The notes under the pieces: model-generated
What the model saw: only the letters and a program-made list of their open reading frames with translations
Told to the model about the DNA's origin: nothing
Database searches by the model: none
NCBI GenBank assembly: GCA_041398605.1
Contig: JAWKUK010000006.1
Span: forward strand, 248,001-312,000
Reading direction: 5' to 3'
Source: JAWKUK01 sp041398605
GTDB lineage: Bacteria; Planctomycetota; UBA1135; GCA-002686595
Length of the DNA: 64,000 nucleotides
Translations under genes and position numbers: made by a program
Shown: positions 57,692 through 64,000 of the stretch, one piece after another
Layout of the letters: every line of letters begins with the position of its first letter
How positions within the stretch are numbered: the first letter of the stretch is position 1

Positions 57692-60463
57692 TCACTCCGC
57701 TGTCCCTGACTTCGCTGTCCCTGACTTCGCGGGCGCGCCCTCTCCGAGGCAGCGGACGAGGAACTCCTCGTACTTGCGGAAGCGGTTCAACGACTTGACG
57801 TACCCGCCGAGGCCGTGGCCGCCGGTCGGGTCAAGGAACAGCTCGACCAACGTCTCTTTGCCCGCCTTCAAGAGCTCTGAGTAGACGCGCACCGTGTCTT
57901 GGTAGAGCACGTTGCTGTCCTCCATGCCGTGCACGAGCAACAGCTTGTTCTCGAGGTTCTTCGCGAGCGGCAACAGCGAGTACTTCGCGAGGTCCGTCTT
58001 GCCCTCGCGGCTCCCGCCGATCGTCCCGGTCGAATACCACGAGTTGTAGTTCTCCCACTCCGTCGGTCCGGCGCCGGCGATGCCGCACTTGAAGACCTTG
58101 GGCTCTGTGTACATACACATCTGGGTCTGGAAGCCGCCGAAGCTCCAGCCATGCAGGCCGACGCGCGCTTCATCCGCGCCGTGCTGCGCCACCATGAACC
58201 GCACGCCATCGACGAGGTCCTCGACCTGCGGCTTGCCGACCTGCTCGAAGTTGGCCTTCTCGAACACCGCGCCGTAACCTGACATTCCCCGCGGATCGAT
58301 CGTGCACGCAATGTAGCCGTGCTCGCGCACCATGTACTGCGCGAAGAAGTACGCGTCTGAGCCAAAGTTGCCCTGGTTGACCTGCTTACGCGTGCCGAGA
58401 GGGCCGCCGTAGACGTAGACGAGGAGCGGGCGCCGCTCGCCCTCCTTCAGATCGGCCGGCTTCCACATCAAGCCACGGATCGTCTGTCCATGGCGGTTCT
58501 CGAAGGTGAAGAACTCCGGCGAAGCGCTCGTGAGCGCGCGTGTCGCCGCCGGGTGGGAGTCCGTCAGCGCGGTCTGCGACCTCTGCTCGGTGTCGACGAG
58601 CACGAGCTCACGCAGCGAGCCATAGGCGCTGTAGGTCGCGAGCATGCGCTTGCCATCCGGGCTGACGGCCGCGTTCTCATATTGGCCGACCTGCCCCGTC
58701 AAGCGTCGCACCGCGCCATCGGCGAACGTCAAGCGATACACGTCGAGGCACGTCGAATCCTCCATCGTCGCCGCGAAGTCGATCGACTCGCGGTCCTTCG
58801 ACAGCGCCAATGGGTAGACCTCGCAGCGCCCGCGCGTCAAGGCCTCGAGGCTCTCGTACACGGGGTCTAGGACGTGCAGATGGCGGAACCCGGTTTGCTC
58901 GGTCAACAGCACCAGGCGGCGGCTGTCGGCCAGGTAGCGCGGCTGGATCATGCCCGGGGTGTTCGGGCCACCGTCGTGCAAGAAGCGCAGGGCAATGCGC
59001 GCGGGGTGCTCGGTCGCGCCGCGCTTCGCCGGCTTCTTCGCCCCAGCGTCCGCTTCCTGCGGCGTCGGCGCGTCGAGCGTGGCTGCCCCAGCGGGCCCCG
59101 CCGCCCCGTCTGGCTTCGCGGGCGCGCTCGGGTCGGCGCCCTCGGTCGGGGCCGCGTCTGCGGGCTCTGTCGGCGGGAACGACGCCTCGAGGACGTGCAC
59201 CTGGCTCGTGCTCTGCTCGAAGACCGCAAACGCGACCTTCGACGAGTCCGGCGCCCAATCCGGCAACGGCAAGACATCACGCGGACCAGTCCGTTCGCGC
59301 GCATACACCTTGACGAGCTCGCCGTTGTCCTTGGTGTCGGTCGGCAAGCGATAGAGATAGATCGCCGTGTCGACGTCTCCGATTGGATCGTCCGAGACGG
59401 TGCGCGGCACCTCCATGACCCGCATGAAGCGATCGCGGTACGTCGCGATGTTCACCGTCCGCCCGTTCCCCATCACCCCGCGTGAGCCGTTCGACGAGAC
59501 GAACACGACCTTGGCGCCATCAGGGCTCAGGACGTAGCTGCGCATCGATTGCCCGTCGGGCAGCTTGGGGTCGAGCTGATCGACGAAGTGGGCGCCGAAG
59601 CGCGCGCGCACGAGCGCGTCGTTCGAGAGGTACGTGTATCCGAGGCCGTCTGGCAAGTACTGCACGCTGCGCTCTGCGCTGCGCGTCCGGGTCAGCCGCT
59701 CCAGGCCGGGCGCGCCGCTGGTCCACCGGAAGATGTCGCCCTCCACGGTGAACAACAGGTCGCTGCCAACTGGCGACCAAGTGAAGTCGCTGACCCCTGA
59801 GTAGCGAGGCGCCTTGTCGTCCTTCGCGTCCTCATCGCTGACCTTGTCCGCGTCGTTCACCTCGGCGTCGCCGGTCTCGGTCGCGCCCTTCGCGTCGGTC
59901 TCCCGCGCGGCGCGCGCCTGCTCGACGAGGGCTTGCCAGGTCCCCCCGTGGGCCTCGGACTCGGCGCCGCTCTCGGCGCGCGCCTGCCCTTCGGCGTCCC
60001 CCCGCTGGGCTCCCTGCTGGGCTCCCTTTTGGGCCTCCTTCCGGGCCTGCTTCGCCTTCGCGATGCGATCGTCCGCGACCTCTTGCGCGCCGGCGAGGTA
60101 CGGCGCCATCACCGACACGGACGTGACCCTCGTCGTGACCCCGGTCGAGAAGTCGTGCACCCAAAGGTCGCCGCCGTGCCGCCGCTCGGGGTACGGCCGA
60201 TAGAGCCACGCCGCGAGGGTGCCGTCGTGCGAGAACGCCATGTCGCTCGCGCTCGGCCCGAAGAGCCCCTTCTCGGGGAAGATCGTCTCCAGGTCGAACT
60301 TCACTGCGCCGTCGGCCGCCTTCGCTTCGGCGACGGCAGCGCCGGAGAGCGCGCCCTGTGCCGCCGCGTGCGCCAGAGAGGCCGACGCGGCGAGGAGCAC
60401 GAGCGCCACCCGGGATGCAGCATGGGGACGACGCAGGCTGAGGCGGATGGATTGAGCGATCAT
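57692..60463 (-). CDS. Exported prolyl-oligopeptidase-family (S9, DPP IV-like) peptidase
   Basis: 923 aa from the ATG at 60463, which exposes a Sec signal (RRPHAASRVALVLLAASASLAHA). A beta-propeller region (about 40-650) is interrupted by two low-complexity insertions: a Gln/Ala/Lys/Glu stretch after KAKQARKEAQKGA and a Pro/Ala-rich stretch near 430-480. The C-terminal alpha/beta-hydrolase carries Ser774 in LHGWSFGGFQTQ, Asp849 in VHGMEDSNV and His883 in TGGHGLGGY, spaced as in DPP IV. It would cleave short peptides in the periplasm or outside. The last ten residues are a doubled KSGTA motif encoded by a 15-bp duplication. Confidence 0.92.
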   Translation of the reverse strand: MIAQSIRLSLRRPHAASRVALVLLAASASLAHAAAQGALSGAAVAEAKAADGAVKFDLETIFPEKGLFGPSASDMAFSHDGTLAAWLYRPYPERRHGGDLWVHDFSTGVTTRVTSVSVMAPYLAGAQEVADDRIAKAKQARKEAQKGAQQGAQRGDAEGQARAESGAESEAHGGTWQALVEQARAARETDAKGATETGDAEVNDADKVSDEDAKDDKAPRYSGVSDFTWSPVGSDLLFTVEGDIFRWTSGAPGLERLTRTRSAERSVQYLPDGLGYTYLSNDALVRARFGAHFVDQLDPKLPDGQSMRSYVLSPDGAKVVFVSSNGSRGVMGNGRTVNIATYRDRFMRVMEVPRTVSDDPIGDVDTAIYLYRLPTDTKDNGELVKVYARERTGPRDVLPLPDWAPDSSKVAFAVFEQSTSQVHVLEASFPPTEPADAAPTEGADPSAPAKPDGAAGPAGAATLDAPTPQEADAGAKKPAKRGATEHPARIALRFLHDGGPNTPGMIQPRYLADSRRLVLLTEQTGFRHLHVLDPVYESLEALTRGRCEVYPLALSKDRESIDFAATMEDSTCLDVYRLTFADGAVRRLTGQVGQYENAAVSPDGKRMLATYSAYGSLRELVLVDTEQRSQTALTDSHPAATRALTSASPEFFTFENRHGQTIRGLMWKPADLKEGERRPLLVYVYGGPLGTRKQVNQGNFGSDAYFFAQYMVREHGYIACTIDPRGMSGYGAVFEKANFEQVGKPQVEDLVDGVRFMVAQHGADEARVGLHGWSFGGFQTQMCMYTEPKVFKCGIAGAGPTEWENYNSWYSTGTIGGSREGKTDLAKYSLLPLAKNLENKLLLVHGMEDSNVLYQDTVRVYSELLKAGKETLVELFLDPTGGHGLGGYVKSLNRFRKYEEFLVRCLGEGAPAKSGTAKSGTAE
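57698..57727. repeat. 15-bp direct duplication at the 3' end of the peptidase gene
   Basis: CGCTGTCCCTGACTT occurs at 57698-57712 and again at 57713-57727. It encodes the doubled KSGTA-type C-terminal tail and keeps the frame, so it looks like a recent slippage event. Confidence 0.85.
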
Positions 60464-60613
60464 AGGGAGAGCCGGAGATTGGGGGGTCGGACGGCCGAAT
60501 CGTAGCGCTGGGGGCGCCGAGGGGGGGCTCGCAGGTGGCATCCGCGGGACGCGCGCGCGAGACTTGCTCGGGCCTTACGGGAGCATCGACCGATCGGCTC
60601 CCGGAGGTTCACA

Positions 60614-61867
60614 ATGAACCCGATGCAGTCACCACTCATTACGCGAGCGCTCCTGCTCAGCGCCAGCGCGCTCGTCATGACGAACCACGTCGCCGCGGTC
60701 CAAGGGGTCGCGGAGGAGGGGCACGCCACGCTAGAGCAGGTGGACCTGTTCGTCAGCGGCACGCACGACACACACACGTTCCGAATCCCGGCGCTCGCGG
60801 CGACGCCGCAAGGGACCCTCCTCGCGATCTGCGACGCGCGCCGCAAGGACGCGAGCGACCTGCCCGGTGACATCGACCTCGTGCTCCGGCGCAGCCTCGA
60901 CGGCGGACGGACATGGTCGCCCTTGCGCGTGATCCAGGATCTACCTGCAGGTCACGGCGCGGGTGACCCGAGCGTCCTCGTCGATCGCGTCAAGGGCCGC
61001 GTCTTCTGCTTCTTCGCGTACGGCCCTCCGGGCGTCGGGTTCTTTACGTCGAAGGCCGGCTCGAACGCGACCGATGACCCCACCAGCCTGCACGCGCACG
61101 TCATCTGGAGCGACGACGAGGGCGCGACCTGGAGCGCGCCCCGCGACCTCAACCCGTCGCTCAAGGACCCGAGCTGGCGCGGGCTCTTTGCGTCCTCTGG
61201 GGCCGGGATCCAGCTGCGCTCGGGGCGGCTCATTCAGCCCTATGCGGTCATGGATGGCGCCGGCGTGACGTCGTCGCGCAACGCGTACAGCGACGACCAC
61301 GGCGCGACGTGGAGGATGGGTGGCGCCGCGAGCACGGACACGAACGAGAGCCGCGTCGTCGAGCTCATCTCCGGCGAGGTCGTGCAGAACGTGCGCCACA
61401 ACTCGATCGGCGCGCGCTTCCTTGCAGTGTCGCGCGACGGAGGCGAGTCGTTCGAGCAGGCAGTGCAAGACGCGCAGCTCATGGATCCTCGCGTGAACGC
61501 GGGGCTCGTGTCGCTCGGCGCGAACCCAGCGGCGCCTTCGTCGACCTTGCTCGTCTATTCGAGCCCTTGGCATGCGAGCGAGCGGCGCAACCTCATGGTG
61601 CGCTGCTCGCCGGACAGCGGCGCAAGCTGGCCCCGCGCGCGCGTGGTCCACGCGGGGCCGGCGGCGTACTCTTCGCTCGTCGTGCTCCACACGCCCTCCG
61701 GGGCAGACCAGGCGCCGGCGCCGAGCGCCGCCCAGGCCGGCGGATTGACGCTCGGGCTGTTGTACGAGCGCGGCGAGCGCTCGGCATATGAACGCGTGAC
61801 CTTCGCGCGCTTCGACGCGGATTGGATCACGCCGCACGCCGCGGCGGCGGCGACCAGCCGCGATTGA
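60614..61867 (+). CDS. Exported sialidase-like (BNR/Asp-box) glycoside hydrolase
   Basis: 417 aa. Signal sequence (ITRALLLSASALVMTNHVAA), then TFRIPAL with the FRIP arginine (Arg57) that binds the carboxylate in GH33 enzymes and AICDARR with a matching acidic residue. At least five Asp-boxes of a six-bladed propeller follow: SLDGGRTW, SDDEGATW, SDDHGATW, SRDGGESF and SPDSGASW. GGAGG (60603-60607) is a good ribosome site 6 bases before the ATG. Exo-alpha-sialidase is the most likely activity; other BNR hydrolases share the fold. Divergent from the S9 peptidase gene. Confidence 0.88.
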   Translation: MNPMQSPLITRALLLSASALVMTNHVAAVQGVAEEGHATLEQVDLFVSGTHDTHTFRIPALAATPQGTLLAICDARRKDASDLPGDIDLVLRRSLDGGRTWSPLRVIQDLPAGHGAGDPSVLVDRVKGRVFCFFAYGPPGVGFFTSKAGSNATDDPTSLHAHVIWSDDEGATWSAPRDLNPSLKDPSWRGLFASSGAGIQLRSGRLIQPYAVMDGAGVTSSRNAYSDDHGATWRMGGAASTDTNESRVVELISGEVVQNVRHNSIGARFLAVSRDGGESFEQAVQDAQLMDPRVNAGLVSLGANPAAPSSTLLVYSSPWHASERRNLMVRCSPDSGASWPRARVVHAGPAAYSSLVVLHTPSGADQAPAPSAAQAGGLTLGLLYERGERSAYERVTFARFDADWITPHAAAAATSRD

Positions 61868-61885
61868 GCGAGGTTACCCGGAGCG

Positions 61886-63514
61886 TCAGCGGAGGAGCGT
61901 GCGGTACGCGATGCGCGTCTCTGTGAGCTCGACCACAGAACAGAGCACGCCGCTGAAGTGATCCCCCGCGACCTCCAGGATCGCCGCCAACGAATCCAAG
62001 AGCCCAGGGGGCACCGCCTGCCCCTGAAGCTCCCCGAGCGCGTTTGCACCCTCGACGAGCGAAGACATCGCCTCGATTGCCGCGGCGACGTCCATGGCCG
62101 TCACCATCATCCCGGTGAGCTCCGAGTCGAGCTGTGTGACGACTGCGTCCGCGAGCGCACGTGCGCGCCCACGGTCGGCGAGTCCCTCAAGGAAGTCCGC
62201 CACGCCGCTCTCGGTGCCGACCATCAAAAAGCCCATGCCGACAGCGAGCGACGCGGAGTAGCCCTCGCCGGTATCGAACGACCAGAGCGTCGCGCCATCG
62301 ACCTCGGTCAAATCAAGCTCGAGCCCCTGGCCTTCCGCCATTTCGAAGAGCGGCCCCAGCGCGTCGAGCAGCACGTCTGTGTCCTCGACGGCGAACGCAA
62401 TGACGGGGATCATCTCTTCGGCGAGCGGATCGTCCTCATCGGCGCCCAGCGCCGTCGCGACCTGATCGGCAGACTGCACGAAAAGGACCTGACCTGTGAA
62501 ATTCAGGATGACGTCCGACTCGATGTCGATGCCGAGCAGGCCGTTGATCGCCTCGCTGGCTGCTTCATACTCTGCCCTGGCGCTCGGGTTCTCCTCTTCG
62601 GCGAGCTCGAGGACGAGGTCGAGGACGCGCACGAAGTCGAGCCCGAAGACCGCGCCCGTTTGCCCCTCGGGTAGGAGCCCCAAGAGAGTGGTGTCCGCGG
62701 GAACGACCGCGGAGGCGACCGACTCCATGATCGGGCTGCCTCCGAAGTCTAGGCTCATCAGAAACTCGGCGTCCATCTCGGGCCCGAGCTGCGCGGACAG
62801 GTAGATGTGTCCGAGGTCGCCAAGCACCTCGCGAGCGTCGTCCGCAATGTCCGCAAACGCCTCGGTGCCGATCATCACCTCGAAGAGCGCGTCATCCACG
62901 CGTCCGTCCATCTTGTTCCACCAGGGCGACTCGAGGGAGTCGGACTCCGCGAGGCGGGCGATGCTCGCCGAGACGCTGTCTTGCGCCGCCTCAAGATCGC
63001 CTTGCAGGGCGAGGTGGACCTGGTCGCCGGCTTGCAGGACGAAGAACACCGACTCGGCGTCAGGGCGGAACGCATAGGCCGCACCAGCGTCGCATTCGAC
63101 GTCTTCACAGGTCACGCCACGCGCCTCGAAGCTCGCGCGCAAGCGCGCGGCCCAACCGTCTGCGGCTGAGAGGACAGCGATGAACGACTCGTCCTTCTGG
63201 CCAGGGAAGCCGATCGCGGCCGCGTGAACATCGGCACAGAGCGCGACGAACGAGTCCAACAAGAGCGTGGCGACTTCGGGGTCCTCGAGCTCGCCGCCGT
63301 TCCCCGCGATGTCCGCCAAGATCTCGCGCCAACGCGGGTCCGCCAACATGCGCCCCCAGGGCCGGCTCTCGTCTCCGAACACGGCGCCCACGTCGCCGAT
63401 ACACAGGACGGCCAGCGTCTCGGAAGGCAACGCGAGCGACAGGTCGGCGACCGCGCGCGGAGCAGGCGCCAAGGCTGGCAACAAGAGGGATGGAAGTAGG
63501 GTGAGGTGCAGCAT
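61886..63514 (-). CDS. Exported protein of unknown function
   Basis: 542 aa with a signal peptide (MLHLTLLPSLLLPALAPAPRAVA). It is an acidic, alternating alpha/beta protein with Ala/Asp/Glu-rich helices; recurring turns such as ESVFFVLQAGDQVHLALQG, MPVIAFAVEDTDVLLDALGP-like segments and TLWSFDTGEGYSASLAVGMGFLMVG suggest repeated beta sheets with helices between. No catalytic motif, lipobox or named domain is recognised. The ATG at 63514 is chosen because a longer frame to 63721 is Arg-rich and overlaps the divergent gene. Its stop lies 18 bases from the convergent sialidase-like gene. Confidence 0.75.
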   Translation of the reverse strand: MLHLTLLPSLLLPALAPAPRAVADLSLALPSETLAVLCIGDVGAVFGDESRPWGRMLADPRWREILADIAGNGGELEDPEVATLLLDSFVALCADVHAAAIGFPGQKDESFIAVLSAADGWAARLRASFEARGVTCEDVECDAGAAYAFRPDAESVFFVLQAGDQVHLALQGDLEAAQDSVSASIARLAESDSLESPWWNKMDGRVDDALFEVMIGTEAFADIADDAREVLGDLGHIYLSAQLGPEMDAEFLMSLDFGGSPIMESVASAVVPADTTLLGLLPEGQTGAVFGLDFVRVLDLVLELAEEENPSARAEYEAASEAINGLLGIDIESDVILNFTGQVLFVQSADQVATALGADEDDPLAEEMIPVIAFAVEDTDVLLDALGPLFEMAEGQGLELDLTEVDGATLWSFDTGEGYSASLAVGMGFLMVGTESGVADFLEGLADRGRARALADAVVTQLDSELTGMMVTAMDVAAAIEAMSSLVEGANALGELQGQAVPPGLLDSLAAILEVAGDHFSGVLCSVVELTETRIAYRTLLR

Positions 63515-63673
63515 GATCTGAGCGTCGACTTCGCAGCGGATTGTATGGTGTGCCCTCATGCCGACCAGGGCCGCCCACGAACAATGGCACGACCGGCGCG
63601 CTGGCACGACCAGCGATCGGTCGCGGCGGGGCTTCGCCCAGACGCTCAAGGAGACGGATTGAAGCCAACATCG

Positions 63674-64000
63674 ATGACTGCGCAGGACCAAGCGGCCCTG
63701 CGCGCCGCGGCGGCGCTGCACGGCAAGTTGGCGCGCGCGTCCGCCGTGGCCCGTGGCAATTCGCTCTGGTACGTCGTCTTCGGCGTAGCGTCGGCGCTGT
63801 TCGCGGTATCGGGGCCCGAGTGGGTCGACCTCGCACAGGGCGTATTGGTCGCGGCCGTCGGGGCGGCTCAGCTGCGCGAGTCGCCGCGCCTCGCGCGAGG
63901 GGCTGCGGGCGCGGCGGGCGCCCTCGCGCGCAACGAGCTCATCTTGATGTGCGGGATCATTGCGTATTGCGCGCTCCGGTTGACCGTCCTTCGGCCGTCC
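63674..64000 (+). CDS. Membrane protein, 3' end cut by the window
   Basis: 109 codons are visible, translated by hand because the frame has no stop before the edge. After a helical Ala-rich head (MTAQDQAALRAAAALHGKL), two to three hydrophobic segments follow: LWYVVFGVASALFAVSG, LAQGVLVAAVGAAQL and LILMCGIIAYCALRLTV. No signature is recognised. Divergent from the exported protein at 61886-63514, with 159 bases between the starts. Confidence 0.6.
   Translation, partial: MTAQDQAALRAAAALHGKLARASAVARGNSLWYVVFGVASALFAVSGPEWVDLAQGVLVAAVGAAQLRESPRLARGAAGAAGALARNELILMCGIIAYCALRLTVLRPS

Overview
The window is GC-rich, densely packed bacterial chromosome with no rRNA, tRNA, insertion sequence or CRISPR array that I can recognise. 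About 43 protein genes are supported, and many neighbours overlap by the 4-base ATGA/GTGA type that indicates translational coupling. The many exported proteins (beta-helix, beta-propeller, HEAT, RTX-like) and the C-terminal NSTG-type domain of the beta-helix protein at 29830-31713 point to Planctomycetota, probably the deep lineage of Saltatorellus/Engelhardtia-like bacteria. That placement is inference from protein style. An outer membrane is implied by PelB, MltA, LAB_N-type membrane proteins and several lipoproteins.

Left part (1-7000, minus strand): a nucleoside-salvage cluster. In order of transcription it holds a 77-residue protein of unknown function, phosphopentomutase (deoB), pyrimidine-nucleoside phosphorylase (deoA), an aspartase fused to a cyclic-nucleotide-binding-type domain, a NupC-type transporter, and a purine-nucleoside phosphorylase cut by the window edge. 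Together they import nucleosides, split them with phosphate and feed the sugar phosphate and aspartate carbon into central metabolism. A divergent HEXXH lipoprotein follows. At 8335-12238 lies a signalling operon: an Aer-like PAS protein, a soluble chemoreceptor and a hybrid histidine kinase.

12.5-18.6 kb (minus): three exported proteins in one operon, ending in an unusual fusion of a beta-propeller to a NikA-like SBP_bac_5 solute-binding domain. 19.0-24.7 kb (plus): a histidine kinase/OmpR-type regulator pair and an exported HEAT-repeat protein. A twin TTGACA-type 11-bp-period repeat lies in front of both the kinase and the HEAT gene and is a candidate operator. A propeller-PAS-HWE-type kinase follows, converging on a regulator that looks like a sigma-54 activator but has lost its ATPase motifs and GAFTGA loop.

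29.8-43.3 kb (minus): a Pel-type exopolysaccharide operon in the order pelA-pelB-pelD-pelE-pelF-pelG, followed by the exported beta-helix protein. pelC is missing, PelA lacks the usual N-terminal hydrolase domain, and the PelD c-di-GMP inhibitory site is not conserved. The dead sigma-54-type regulator sits just beyond.

Right part (43.7-64 kb): housekeeping and envelope genes. These include a class V aminotransferase, an EEP-family hydrolase, topoisomerase I with a histone-H1-like tail, Maf, two exported proteins, a tandem LAB_N membrane protein, MltA, a MOSC protein, a second copy of the small unknown family, a TPR lipoprotein, a MoxR ATPase, an S9 peptidase, a sialidase-like protein, an unrecognised exported protein and a truncated membrane protein at the right edge.
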